This document shows, piece by piece, positions 43,330-55,074 of a stretch of 55,427 bases of DNA. The translations under genes were made by a program, and so were the position numbers. Source of the DNA: Ceratorhiza oryzae-sativae (lineage: Eukaryota; Basidiomycota; Agaricomycetes; Cantharellales; Ceratobasidiaceae); the NCBI GenBank assembly GCA_030998015.1, contig JARWMV010000100.1:1-55427 (forward strand). Direction: 5' to 3'. Numbering within the stretch: position 1 is the first letter of the stretch; every line of letters begins with the position of its first letter. Under the pieces are notes generated by a model, which was not told the DNA's origin, made no database searches, and saw nothing but the letters and a program-made list of their open reading frames with translations.

Positions 43330-45605
43330 GCATTGCCTGGCTACTGCAGGCCAACATGTATGAGAGCTGGTCAAACATGACCATCAAGATACCTAATACG
43401 CTCTCAGGGCAGATTGCAGATGTTACAAACACTGTGAAGATCCCTCCCTGAGCTCCAATAGTTCCAGAAAATGTTTGGGGAAGATCTCTGCACTTCTTTA
43501 CCCCCTCACAGGCCATGTGGTTGTGCATTTCCACTGGAAGAGGGCAAGGATGTGCCTTGGGGCCTCGTCAACCCAATGACTCCAGCTGAAACAGCAGCAC
43601 TGAGGGAACACCTAGATACAGAGCTCACAAGTGGCAGGATCTATCCCATCACCTCCCCTTCAGGTGTGCCAGTTATGTTTGTCTAGAAGGCTGACAACCT
43701 CCTGCGCCTGGCAGTTGATTATTGGCACCTGAATAATATCACCATGAAGGACTGCTATTCACTGCTGCATCAGGATGATCTCATTGAGACGCTCCAATGC
43801 GCAAAGATCATCTCCAAGGTGAATTTCTGCTCAAGATATAACAATGTGTGCATTGAGGAAGGGGATGAACAGAAAACAGCAATCTGCACCAAATATGGGC
43901 TGTTCAAATATCTGGTCATGCCATTTAGCCTCACAAAGGCACCTGTAGTTTTCCAGCACTTCATAAATGACATCTACAAAGACAGCTTAGACATCTTTGT
44001 CACTGCCTACCTGAATGACATTCTGATTTTCTCCAACACCTGGGAGGAGCATTCTGGGCATGTCATGGAGGTTCTGATGCGTTTGCAGAAGCATAACATA
44101 TTTTCAAACCCTGAGAAGTGCCATTTTGCAGTCACCTCTGGCAACTACATTGGCTTGGTGATTACTCCTGAAGGAATCTTAATCAAGAAGGAGAATGTCA
44201 TGGCATGCCTGGAATTGCCAGCTCCTGTCATAGTGAAACTATTGCAGAGATTCCTATGATTTGGAAACATCTACCGCTGCTTCATTCCCGATTTTGGCCA
44301 GTTGGCACAACCTCTCCTCTCTTGCTCTGACACACCTGGATGCCCCATGGCGCTGTGTAGAGGAGCAGCAAGCAGCATTTGAGGGCATCAAACAGGCAAT
44401 TTCATTGGAACCTATGCTTGCACACCCAAATGAGGATGAACACTATCTTCTGGAAGCTGATGCTTCTGGCACTGAAATGGGTGCTGCCCCACAGTGACAA
44501 GAAGACGGACCCATGCACCCTGTAACCTTCATGTCCACCAGCTTCTCCCCTGCTGAGCTAAATAACAACAATCATTATAAGGCACTTCTGGCTATCATTC
44601 AGTCATTTGAACGCTGGCACATATTTCCAAGACGAAACAAAGCGCCCAGTCACCATCTTGACAGATCACAAGAATCTGGAGAACTGGATGACTTCCAGGA
44701 AATTTAACTAACAGCATGCGCACCAGCACCTCATTCTTGCATCCAATAACGTTGTCACTGAACACAGGCCACGTAACAAGTCAGAGAAACAAGATGCACT
44801 CTCATGGCAGCCAGATCACATTCCTCCAGAGCCTGAGCCTCAGATAACGTTCCCACAATGCCTGTGTTGGCAGAGCAGCGCATATGTATTCCGCACTTAT
44901 CTCCCTGATCACAGAGGCATTGTCAGAGGATCCTAGCCTGGAAGTCATTATGTCTACTGTTGCCAGTGCAGAGAATATGCCCCAATCTGTTGCAGTAAAG
45001 CTCAAAGAAAAATCTATGCAGGATGGAGGGTGGTTGTATCAAAGCAGAGTTGTTGTCCATGATGAGCCTGAAGTACGGCAGAGCTTGCTGTCTCATTTCC
45101 ATGTTTTTCCAGCTGCAGGCCATTAAGGACACGCACGCATGCTGAAACTGTTGTCAAAACACTACTACTGGCCAGACATGAAGTTCCAGGGCAATTGCTA
45201 CATAGACTCCTGTGAAATCGGCAACAGGAGCAAGGGACATTCAAAACACTGTTCTCTGCAACCTCTCCCTGTTCCTGCTGGGCACTGGGGGGACCGTTCA
45301 TATGGTTACATTGTTCAGCTGCCCTAATCAAGAGGTTTTGACCTATATAGAGTGCTTCTCCAGGATGATCCATCTGATTCCTCGCAGGGAGGTGTTAGTA
45401 GCAGAATATGTTGCAGAAATATTCCTGCATCATGTGAGGAAGCTACATGGAACACCCAGAACCACTTTGTCAGACAGAGGACTCTCAATCAATGCAATAT
45501 TCCTGAAGGCAATCTACAAATTGCTGCAGATTGATCCCAAGTTCTCAACAGCCTGACATCCACAGATTGACATACAAACTGAAATCAAGAATCAGTGGGA
45601 AGTGG
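43330..45605 (+). pseudogene. Dead Ty3/Gypsy pol: RT, RNase H, integrase
   Basis: RT reads PMTPAETAALREHLDTEL...PSGVPVMFV (stop), LAVDYWHLNNIT, YGLFKYLVMPFSLTKAPVVFQ, then YLNDILIF. The usual YLDD active site has become YLND (a G-to-A change), so the enzyme is dead. RNase H remnants (EADASGTEMGAA) lie near 44450, and an integrase H2C2-like region and core (YYWPDM near 45165, ECFSRMIHLIPRREVL near 45350, FSTA near 45545) lie before the 3' LTR. Stops and shifts are spread throughout, with many TG and CA changes. Confidence 0.8.
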
Positions 45606-45984
45606 TGTCACAATCAATGACTTGTAAATGGCTGGGAGAATCCCTGGAGGGGATACTGGCTCTCAGAGTAGTGGAATGAGTGAATAGACAAGGTAAAGCG
45701 CTCTGGAGACCAGAGGCACTTCACAGACTTTCTTAAATATTATTTGGGGCTAATATGAGAAGCAACGTGTAAGTACAAGCAATGGCTAGTGCAGTACATG
45801 CAACAGGAAGCAAGTATAAGCAAGTAGAAGTGTGAATTGACAAGGACAAGTGGGACAAGCAAGAACGGGCAAAAATTGAAGCACATGCACAAGTAAACGT
45901 TGCAGAGAGCAGGCAAAATGGAGGAAACTAAACAGAGATATCACAAATTAAATCAATAACATGTCAAGAGCAAGGCTTGTGACA
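45606..45984 (+). mobile_element. 3' LTR of the Gypsy body
   Basis: TGTCACAATCAATGACTTG ... GGCTTGTGACA, 379 bp, closest to the 42253 LTR subfamily. It directly follows the integrase remnant. No matching pentamers flank it, as expected for one end of a longer element. Confidence 0.75.
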
Positions 45985-46651
45985 TTGCCCTCCTTTCAAT
46001 CACAATGGTAGAGCAATTGGGGCAAGTTTCACACAGGGACTGTATCTTTTCCCAATCCTCCATTGTCAACTCAGCATGCTCCTTTGTAGCCCAGCTATCA
46101 TTCCCTCTGCTCCCCCTGTTTTCAGTCCAGGTGCATTCATGCACCATTTTCACCCCCAGCGTCGGTTTCTCCAGCAGATACTGAAGGGACAGGTCTGTAA
46201 AACAGGCAACCAGGTTGTCTTGGGGAGTAGGCTCTGGAGTCCACCAGTAATTGAGCCCATTGAAGTGCCATTGCATCATGTAGGCAAAGGAGGACTGGTC
46301 AACAGCAATGAAGTGCTGCCAGCAATAGTAGGTGCCATTGGTGAGGGATCTGAGAGTGTCCTTGCCATTGAGGTCAAGCCAAAAGAGGTACCCAAAACTG
46401 CGGTGCTTGTAGACACCTCTGCTGATGTAGCGGCAGGCTCTGCAAATGCAATTGCTTTGGACGTCGCTAGAGAAGGTGTTCTCCTGTCCCAGGCAGTTGA
46501 GCAGGACCTTGGGGATTGTGCTGATGCACTGTCCAATGTTGGCAATGCGGTTGAACTCAAGGCGCAGCGACATGGTGGTTTGGCAGTGATATGGGGCAGG
46601 GAGGAGTAGAATCATTCGTGAGAGAGGCAGCAGCAGCATGCAATGGTGCAA
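45953..46651 (-). CDS. Unknown 232-aa open frame lying antisense between two LTRs
   Basis: The longest intact frame of the LTR region. It has coherent composition: MSLRLEFNRIANIG, CICRACRYISRGVY, FGYLFWLDLNGKD, WHFNGLNYWWTPEP, HECTWTENRG, SLCETCPNC. The two C-x2-C pairs (CICRAC, CETCPNC) could be zinc ligands. It overlaps the end of the LTR at 45606-45984 by about 30 bp and runs opposite to the Gypsy genes. I recognise no family. Plus-strand frames over the same stretch are Ala/Val-rich shadows. Confidence 0.4.
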   Translation of the reverse strand: MHHCMLLLPLSRMILLLPAPYHCQTTMSLRLEFNRIANIGQCISTIPKVLLNCLGQENTFSSDVQSNCICRACRYISRGVYKHRSFGYLFWLDLNGKDTLRSLTNGTYYCWQHFIAVDQSSFAYMMQWHFNGLNYWWTPEPTPQDNLVACFTDLSLQYLLEKPTLGVKMVHECTWTENRGSRGNDSWATKEHAELTMEDWEKIQSLCETCPNCSTIVIERRAMSQALLLTCY

Positions 46652-46807
46652 AACGGCTGGTTTTGGACTTGCTGCTCTGCTGCTCTACCCCCTTCTTTTA
46701 GCTGGGAGTCTGCTCACAGGAACAGGGTCTCCTGGTGCTGAAGCATCTGGACTGTTTGCCAGGAAGTCCCTGATTTTCCCATCCAAGTGTTACAGCTGCT
46801 CCAAATC

Positions 46808-47202
46808 TGTCACAACCAACAGCTTGTAGATGGTTGGGATGAGACCTGAGCCTGTAAAAGTACTATACAGGAGCTCTGAGGCAAGTCAGGTGGTCTGAGA
46901 GCAGAAATTGAAGTAAAACGACAAGGTGAAGTGCTCTGGAGAGCAGAGACGCTTCACATACTCGCTTAAATACCATTCTATGCCAATATTGCAAGCAACG
47001 CATAACTACAAGCAAGGGCTAACACAGTACAAGCGACAGGAAGTGAATCTAAGCTAATATAAGCAAGACAAGCAGGAACAAGCCATAATGGAAGCACATC
47101 TACAAGCATATGTGGCAAGAGGCAGCAAAAATCAAAGAACTGAGCATGGAATATCACGATTGAAGTCACTATACATGTCGGGAGCAAGGCTCATTCATGA
47201 CA
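46808..47202 (+). mobile_element. Gypsy LTR (subfamily of 39148-39541)
   Basis: TGTCACAACCAACAGCTTG ... CTCATTCATGACA, 395 bp. It shares GATGAGACCTGAGCCT and AAGTACT-x-GAGCTCTGAGGCA-type stretches with the 39148 copy rather than with 45606. Flanking pentamers AAATC and CAGAC do not match. Confidence 0.75.
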
Positions 47203-48324
47203 CAGACCTTCCATGTTGGGAAAAATAGAGATGTGGGGCAGTGCAATTGTCCAAGGTCTGGAGCCTCTGAGCACTAAGCACTGATTAAGGACAAAATTAC
47301 ATGATATTACATAACCAACACCTAGTCATCTGTGCATTCAGGACTTATAGGGATTTGTGTCGGCTGCATGCATGCTGCTATCTTTACTCTCCCCCTGTGC
47401 CTCCAGTATCTGTACTCCCATCCACTTGTTTTCATTGATGTCTTCCTACTGTTCAGACATGATGGCACCAACTTGCATGGGCTTTATCATACCACACCAG
47501 CCTATTTTTACAGCCTTCCAGCCTTGCTTGTGCTTCCTCTCAGAAGCCTTCAATGATGTTTCATCTTGCACCTGACTTTTTCTTCTCCTTTGAATTGCCA
47601 CCTGTTTCTCAAACCTTTCTATAACCATTTCACTTTCTAGATGTTGTGCTATTGGCAGAGGCTTGGTTTATCTGAGCTTATCTAGCCCTTGTTGTAGTTG
47701 TTCTGTCTGTTATGTGTTAGTGACTATGTTTTATCCCCTTCCAATTGTGTACCACATGCCTTCATTGTAAGCTCACTCAGGTACTTCATCTATATACATT
47801 TATCTATATAGTAATTGTGCAATATGAGCCAATCTCATATGACTTTGCCAATATATTTTAGTACAATTACATGGTTACTTGGTGTCATGTTAGCTGTGTC
47901 ACTACACCATGTAAATATAGTAAGTTTTGCATAAATGCATCATTACTATATCCCCCCAGTTTCACTACACTACATCACTTTCATGAGCATGCTAGTGAGG
48001 GCCGATTTTTGTGACACTAACATAACAGCACATCTCTACATTCTGCCCTTTTGAAAGACTATTTGACAGCAACCATATTTGCTGTAAACTAGCTGTATAA
48101 ATACATGGACAAGCCAATAGAAAATATGTGTAGAACAATGAGAGCTCATGCATGAAGTTGGTGCAAACTGCTAGGTGCTTGAACCATCACAAAAACACAC
48201 CCCCATTGAATAAATGCTCAGGAGCCTGTTGAGTCCATTGCCCATTGAATGTAATGGTCCCACCTGGAGCTCTCACAAGCTCATTGAGCATTGCAATCTA
48301 GTGTGTGATAGGGTGCTTATGTTG
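47203..48324. other. CpG-poor, no gene recognised
   Basis: Short frames only (72-74 aa near 47332-47575). No repeat structure was noticed. Confidence 0.4.
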
Positions 48325-48645
48325 CAAATGTTAACCAGAATGTAAACCCACGGTTATTTTTTAAAATAAATGTGTTCAATCAATTCTGCAGACCAAATTA
48401 CCCGTGTGTGCTATGGGCAGGGTTGCATTATGTACAGTTTCAGGTGTATTTATTGGTTTGGGGCTGCCCAACACTAGTTAGACAATTCAAAATCTGAACA
48501 TTTCACAAGGCCACAGTTGAACTTCTCTGCAGTACTGCTAGCCTGATCCATGTGCATCACACATAGGGGTAGTTTGGCCTGCAGAATTGATTGAACAAAT
48601 TTATTTTGAAAAATAACAGTGCCTTTACATTCTGGTTAACATTTG
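48325..48645. mobile_element. MITE-like element with about 70-bp terminal inverted repeats
   Basis: CAAATGTTAACCAGAATGTA at 48325 is the exact inverse of 48626-48645. Pairing continues inward for about 70 bp (through TTCAATCAATTCTGCAG) with a few mismatches. The interior is non-coding. A clear target duplication was not found, so the superfamily is unknown. Confidence 0.75.
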
Positions 48646-50207
48646 TAATCATTATGATCAAGAAACCCCCTGAATTCAGGCGTTTGAGCTGCATAACCAA
48701 CATGGCAGTTTTTAGGTGAGCTCAGCCACCGAATTTTAGGTGGTTCCATACACCCGACTTATGCAGGCACCTTAGGAAGTAAGAGGCGTCAAGTGCACCT
48801 TGTACTTTTAGGGGTATCTCACACCTATTTTCTTACCTGCTGTTTAGGCAGCTGGGGCACCTAGTTTAAGGGGATATAATCACCTGCTTGATTTAGGTGT
48901 ATAATACATGTAGAGTCCATAACCATACATAGAGGGTCAGCAAGCCATCACACAAGTACAAATCCTTATGGTCATGAACACAAGGGACAGCTGAAATATG
49001 CATGTCCAGCACTGCAAATATGGTAGAAAAGCAAGAATAAATAAGGGATTTCAGGGTATTTGTGAGGTGTCAAAGTCTATTTAAGGGATGGGTCATTTGC
49101 TGGAGTGTAGCTTTCATGTTGATAGCATAGCAATCTTATCTGGATGTGCAAACAACATGGGATCCACCCTAGTAGATATGATGAGTAGGAGAGGTAAGGT
49201 CAATCAAATGGCCTACCCTCTTAGATATGCTTGGTGTGTCAGCAGCATCACTTGAAATTATGCTGTGAGAGTTCCTGGCAATTGTGTCACTAGAAATGTC
49301 AAAGGTCAAAGGGAGACAGCCTTGGGGGGAGTGACCTGCTTTTTGGAATGAGAAACAGAATGGATCATAGTAATTGTACTTACCATTTTTGGACAGGTTT
49401 TGATTTTTTGGCTGGTGGCTCTTTGACAGCTCTAGTCTAGATAATGAATATTTTATATAAATAAAATATGAGCATAGATAGACTTACAGTAGCTTCAGAT
49501 ACAGGCTCAGGCTCAGGCTCACCCTCATGCTCAAGCTTCTTTGTTCTCTTTGCTTTGGCTTTAGCATTGAGTTTCTTTGTTGGCAGTTCCTCCACCTCCT
49601 CCTTGATGACCTAGATTGAATCTGTAGTTAGTCTAGTGTATATAGACAGTTACCCTCCCTGTTCATCTCCTTGCTCCAGCTGCTTGTGCTTCACAGCGTT
49701 CAGTCCTGATCTGGTCCTCCTGATTCTTTTTGGAGGGTGTTGGGCCTTGATTGGTCCACTGGTGAGCATGAGTTATGCTTAATGCACACACTCACTTACC
49801 TCCTGGCATTCAGAACCTAATTCCAGTGCAACATCCTTCTGTTTCCCAGATATGACCAGAGGAGCATGGTAGGGATGATGTGCCAGAATGAATTCTAAAT
49901 TCTGGCAGGTGCAGGAATATAAAAATTGTAATTGCAGGAATGAAGACTAGTACAAAAATCTATTCTGGCACAACATCCCTAGACCATTGGCCATAACATA
50001 ATATTAGAGAAATATTTGGCTAAAATCAGAAAGTTCACTTACTTGACCAGGTTTGGGAGATGTGATCCAGGCATGCTCTTGTGCACTTGGCTTGACCTTC
50101 TTAGTCACAAATACAATTGTCTGCTAATGCATTAGTGCATTATATAGGCATAATTTTTTTCACTTCCCTCCTCCTTGGATTGATCCCCCCCCCCCAACCT
50201 TGACTTG
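48646..50207. other. CpG-poor, possible exons of the minus-strand gene
   Basis: Near 49495-49610 the minus strand encodes Lys/Glu-rich sequence (KKLNAKAKAKRTKK), and near 50045-50120 VTKKVKPSAQEHAW. These may be downstream exons of the gene at 50208-52200. Otherwise nothing is recognised. Confidence 0.35.
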
Positions 50208-52200
50208 AGGGGCCTCACATCCCTTGGCCCATCTCATTTGAAATTGTAGCCTTAGCAGTCAGGGCTGGGGCTGCTTGTTCCTTGACTGCTTTTGCACAAG
50301 CTTCTTCCTGAGCTACAACCTTGTCTGCCTTCTTATTTTGGGCATTGGTCAAGGCTGGTTGGATGGACTGAGAGGTGGGGATGGGATGGGTTGCAGGGCT
50401 GGTGGGATTGGATGAAGTAGGCTGGTAACAAGGGGTGTTGTCAGGCTGAGCCAATGGGCTGCTGTTGCATGCTTTGGCCACCAACATATATGCAGTGGTC
50501 TTGGCCATGTAATTGTTGTCCTTGAAACCCTCCTCAACTGGCTCATCCTTTGCACCCTTCTTTTTGATGCACTGGCATATTGCTCACTTACTGCCCTCTT
50601 CTGTGATACTAGTTAGTAAAGTGCAACAATATATTGGTTTACACTCACCAGTATTGGTTGTCAATTTTTCAATAGACCAAGCAGCAATCATTGGAATAAG
50701 CCAATTATTGCCATTTTCATTTTGGAAATGTTGTAAGGCCAGCCATTCATTGATCACCTGGAGTTGTCCATAAGTAAAGTGTAAAAGCACAAGAGTGGAG
50801 ATGAATGGGAAACTTGCATCTTCTTTGATGCACTTGAATACCACTTGGCCATATTGGCTCCACCTGTACTTTTCAGTAGGCTTGAGGTTAATTTGGGTCA
50901 GGCAGTTGTTGAATACTGCCTGTTGGACAGCAATCTAGGATGAAATTTTAGAAATAAAATAAAATATTGTTTATGATATTGTGGTAGGTCTCATAGTCAT
51001 CAACAAGACCAACTGCCTTGTGAATGAGGAAACCCTTACAACCAATCTTCCCAGGGGGCTGCTTGACAAGGCCATGATACTTGGCCAGCTTCTGAACTGT
51101 CAAATATATGTTGAAGCACATGTTGTGCTTTTGGCTGAGAGCATGACCATGCTTCTCCACCAGCCTGTACTTGGCCATGCATGTCTCCAACTGCTCCATC
51201 TGCGTATAAATAATGTGCCAATTCTTCCCCTCTCCTAGACCAACATGTCCACCACACCCATCTGCATGTGTTTCATAAGATGTTGGCAGCCATTTGTAAT
51301 CATACCAGATGTGGTCAGGTTTGGGGTTGGGGTTGGGGCCCAGGTTGCTTGGTGGCACCCCAGGTGGCAGTAGTTCAGGCAAGCTTGGCTGACAGGGTGA
51401 TGGCAATTTGTTGTTGGGAGGGGCAGTTGATTGTGGGTGAGGGGTAGAGGTACATATTGTGCAGCTTGACCTTGCTAACCTTGGCTGATAACCATGTCCT
51501 GATGAGCAAGCAGACTGGAGGGGGAGTGTTCATGAGGGGGCAAGAGTTGACCAGAGTGGGCATTGGATGTGGAGTGGTGTGACCAATTGCTGTATGAGCT
51601 ACAGATGTAGTAAAGAAACCTTTTATTCATTGTTAGTGATGCAAAGGATGAATGTATGTGCATTTCACTAACTATGACAGTGATGGGGGCAATGATGGAG
51701 GTAGCAGAGATGTTTTTGAGTGATTGTGGTGAAATTTCTTTGGTGCTTGACACTTCCTGAAGATAACATGCATTAAGGTGTTTCAGACAGGCACACACAG
51801 TGAAAAATCTCATCTTGATGGACTTGGTGATTCCCTGTGCATCAACTGTTTGCCAGTGCTGCCTTTACCTCCAGAGGGGCTAGAATAGAAATTTTTGGCA
51901 GATATTGAATGCTCCATGTTGTCTTGGGTGTGGGCAGGATCAGAGGAGCATCCAAGTGTTGGACTACAGGAGCTATAATGCTGATCTTGCCTAGACTGAC
52001 TCAGTAGAAGAGGCAGGGAAAAATATAAATAAACTCACCAGGTGGCTCCTCCATTGTCTTGAATTCTATAATGGATTCAATCCAGGTTGAAATGCGTAGA
52101 AGAGATCTGATACTTACCCTCTTCATCCTGTGATCCTGGTGATGATTGTCTCCTTCCTGCACAAGTGCCAATGTGTTAGTGTTATGGATCACTAACATTT
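50208..52200 (-). CDS. Unknown multi-exon protein
   Basis: Minus-strand open blocks follow one another with plausible splice sites: about 52198-52001, 51563-51375, 51406-50948 (WYDYKWLPTSYETHADGCGGHVG...NWHIIYTQMEQLETCMAKYRLVEKHGHALSQKHN), 50844-50584 (VFKCIKEDASFPFISTLVLLHFTYGQLQVINEWL...NWLIPMIAAWSIEKLT) and 50508-50215 (Pro/Thr/Ala-rich, then a Lys/Glu-rich helix). The hydrophobic and aromatic pattern is that of a real protein and not of chance frames, but I know no family. Exact exons are not resolved and it may be a transposon-carried or repeated gene. The DNA is CpG-poor, yet stops are few within the blocks. Confidence 0.4.
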
Positions 52201-52279
52201 TTCTATTATTTTAGTCTGCTCTGCCAACCTCAAGCATTGCCTCTGTAATTAATTTGTGAAATACTTGAATTTGTATGCG

Positions 52280-52575
52280 CTCCAAATTGTATTATTTTCG
52301 GTTCCATTAAATAGTACAAATTTCCCGCTTTCCAACGCATATTTTATCAAGTTTTTATGATAAGATCTCAGAGAGATACAGAGGTTGCAATATTTCCTCT
52401 TATCAGGAGATATTGATTACAACATCGCACCACTCATATCTCGACAACCGCTTACGCTATCAAAGCGATCTTATGCTCTATCGATAGCTAATCTTCGGCG
52501 GTATCTGCTGCCCGAAGATCGTCGCGATCCACCGGATCCTCGCGCCGGAATGGCCCGAAGATCATTATAATCTTA
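52280..52575 (+). other. Short CpG-rich island in CpG-poor DNA
   Basis: About 16 CpGs occur in 52440-52570 (GATCGTCGCGATCCACCGGA and similar), against almost none in neighbouring kilobases. A plus frame ending at 52570 reads SRQPLTLSKRSYALSIANLRRY...DRRDPPDPRAGMARRSL. It may be the end of a recently inserted element; the family is unknown. Confidence 0.45.
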
Positions 52576-52639
52576 CTGGACCATCAATCAAGATCTAATG
52601 ACTCCAGTTAGTCTGGAGAGCCTTCCAAATTGATCCAGA

Positions 52640-53076
52640 AGCTTCTCTGACTCACTTTATGACTCACTGAGATGTAGCCTCTGTTCATTACATGTATATA
52701 CTATGATAATATGATCTACAAGCCAATAGCAGGTCTCAGATGCATCAATGCCTTTGATCCACACCCTGTCTTTACTCTCATATCCTATACTGGGCTAGGG
52801 TGTACCCCAAGTATAGCAGTACCCTCTTTTGATGATCACACTGGCATGCATGCATCTATTTGGCTCTGGAATGCCCTCCTCAGGGTATAAAAGGACCTCC
52901 TATGAGGCCCTTCCAGACCACCTCCTCTCCTCTACTCAACCCAGACTGGTTATTGGTTTCTTTTCTCTTTCTATTTTTCTGTTGTCTGTGTGTGATTTCT
53001 TATATAACTAGTACTGAGGAATAAAGTACCATATTAGTTATATACTGTCTGATTCATTGTATCTTATATACAGAGA
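52640..53076 (+). promoter_or_regulatory. LTR-like or Pol II promoter segment with TATA box and poly(A) signal
   Basis: TATAAAAGG at 52886-52894 is followed by a pyrimidine-rich tract (52920-52990) and AATAAA at 53020-53025, the layout of a compact LTR. TATATAACTAGTACT and its imperfect inverse AGTACCATATTAGTTATATA bracket the AATAAA. Element borders were not found. Confidence 0.4.
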
Positions 53077-53078
53077 TA

Positions 53079-55072
53079 CACTGGCTCACAAAAGAAACAC
53101 AGCATGTGACATAAAAATATTCAAGCCTTGACTCTGTGAGATATACTGTATTTAGAGCATAAATGCATTAGTAAATATCATATGTAGAGGCATAAAGAAT
53201 ACTTGTGTAAAATATCTAACAATTTGGCACAGTTGTCATGATCGGAGGTGGCTTGCAAGTTGTGGGTAGCTGCATTACTTCTGTAATGTAACCTTACCTT
53301 GAGCCATTCCCACAAACTTACTGCTCTTTTGCACACTCACCACACCAAGAAATTTACTCCATAGGCTATCTGCCATGACTTGCCATGCTACACCCAAAGT
53401 TTGCACTTGAATCAACAAGCCACACCATCAGAGGATGTCATTCTGCAAGATCAGAACTTTGGTTGGTGTTCACCTGACTACAGCCAGTTGCATCTACACC
53501 TGCAACTGTAAAACCTGCAGTTTGACATCTGTAGCTGCTAAGTCTGGTTGCCTGTGCATCCTTACTGTCTTCAATGCTAAATTTGCTGGGCTCTCACTTG
53601 CTTAAGGCCAAACTTGTAATGCAGTGCAGATCCACAACCATCTTTTCCCCCATGTCAGTGTCCAGACTGTGTGTCAAAATCTCAAGTTGATTGGGCTTTG
53701 TCACAAACTGACATGCATATATCCACTCTACAATATTTTCTCAATTTATTACATTTTATGAGACCATCTTCAAAACATACCTGCCTTTTATGGTATATCT
53801 GCATCATGTGATTCAGAGGATGTCCCAGACCAATAACTGAGATGTATTTCAACTCTGATGTGAAATTCTGCAGCTCTGCAGTTGCTTCTACTGCTTCTAT
53901 CTCTTATCAGTTGTGACTCACTGTACAGACTTGTTTGTTATGATGTGGCTTGTACTATGTATATAAACTGGGTCAAGTTTGCAGAGGACTCCTCAAGAAC
54001 TTGACCTCTTGTCAAATACAAGTTCTTTCCTTTTCTTACTATTTTCCTCATCGCCTGACTTGTCATTGTTGACAGGCTTAGAGCATATGTAGAACATTGC
54101 ATTCCACTCATCTTGCATGTCAACAAGCAAATTTGGCTCACCTGGTGCCACAAACAAGCAACTTGGACAGCAGCCAATTGGGCTTGCATGATGTACTTGG
54201 ATGAGAAGAAAGTCAATTTATTTAGCTTGGATGGGCACCAATATGCATATAGAACTATAGGGAAGTCAATGGATCCACAATATACTTGAAAAACTGTGAA
54301 ACATGGTGGTGCTAGTCTCATGACATGGGGGGCCATCCACCAACATGGTGTTGGGCAGCTTGTCCATATCCACAGAACCTTGACAGGGTGTTATTATACA
54401 GAAATACTACAGGAGGGACTTCTAGGGATGCTAAAGGATGCAAAACTGTTGAAAAAACAGATAATATTTCAACAGGACAACAACCTGAAGCATACTTCAT
54501 ATGTGGCCCAGGACTGGCTAAGCACCAAGTCAATTCATGTCTTGCTATGGCCAGCTCAAAGCCCAGATTTGAATATAATCAAGCATGCATTGAGTTATGT
54601 GGATCAGAAGGTTCATTCTAGGTGTGTTTTGCCAAGTAATCTAGAGGAACTATGGGATGCTTTTCAGGAGGAGTGGCATTGTGTACCTCAAGATTTCATT
54701 GATCATTTGTATAAGTCTCTTCCTCACAGAGTGCAAGCTGTAATCCAAGCAAAGGGTGGGAATACTGAGTATTAGTCTTCTTCTATCTGTATGTACTTGA
54801 AACCTCATTCAAAATATGACTATGCCTTGCATATTGCATTGGACAAGTCCTTCACAGTGTTACATTACAAAAGGAATGCAGCTACCCACAACTTGCAAGC
54901 CACCTCCCATCACAACAACTGTGCCAAATTGTTAGATATTTTACACAAGTATTCTTTATGCCTCTACATATGATATTTACTAATGCATTTATGCTCTAAA
55001 TACAGTATATCTCACAGAGTCAAGGCTCAAATATTTTTATGTCATGTGCTGTGTTTCTTTTGTGAGCCAGTG
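53079..55072 (+). mobile_element. Tc1/mariner element, 198-bp inverted repeats, TA duplication
   Basis: 53079-53276 and 54875-55072 are inverted copies differing at only a few positions. The ends are CACTGGCTCACAAAAG and its inverse. TA flanks both ends (53077-53078, 55073-55074), so the 1994-bp borders are exact. The transposase inside is broken. Confidence 0.92.
53340..54775 (+). pseudogene. Tc1-like transposase, inactivated
   Basis: The 5' two thirds are riddled with stops. At about 54195 MYLDEKKVNLFSLDGHQYAY holds the first catalytic D. A TGA near 54290 precedes the open part 54296-54775 with KHGGASLMTWGAI and FQQDNNLKHTS (second D). SPDLNIIKHAL follows, where the catalytic acid expected in the usual SPDLNPIEH is K (a G-to-A change). 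Two independent lesions therefore remove activity. Mobilisation in trans is still conceivable because the ends are intact. Confidence 0.85.
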
Positions 55073-55074
55073 TA

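Noticed and set aside
46076..46609. 177-aa plus frame, Ala/Val-rich
   Set aside because: Opposite to the more protein-like 232-aa minus frame; its composition looks like a reversed coding strand.
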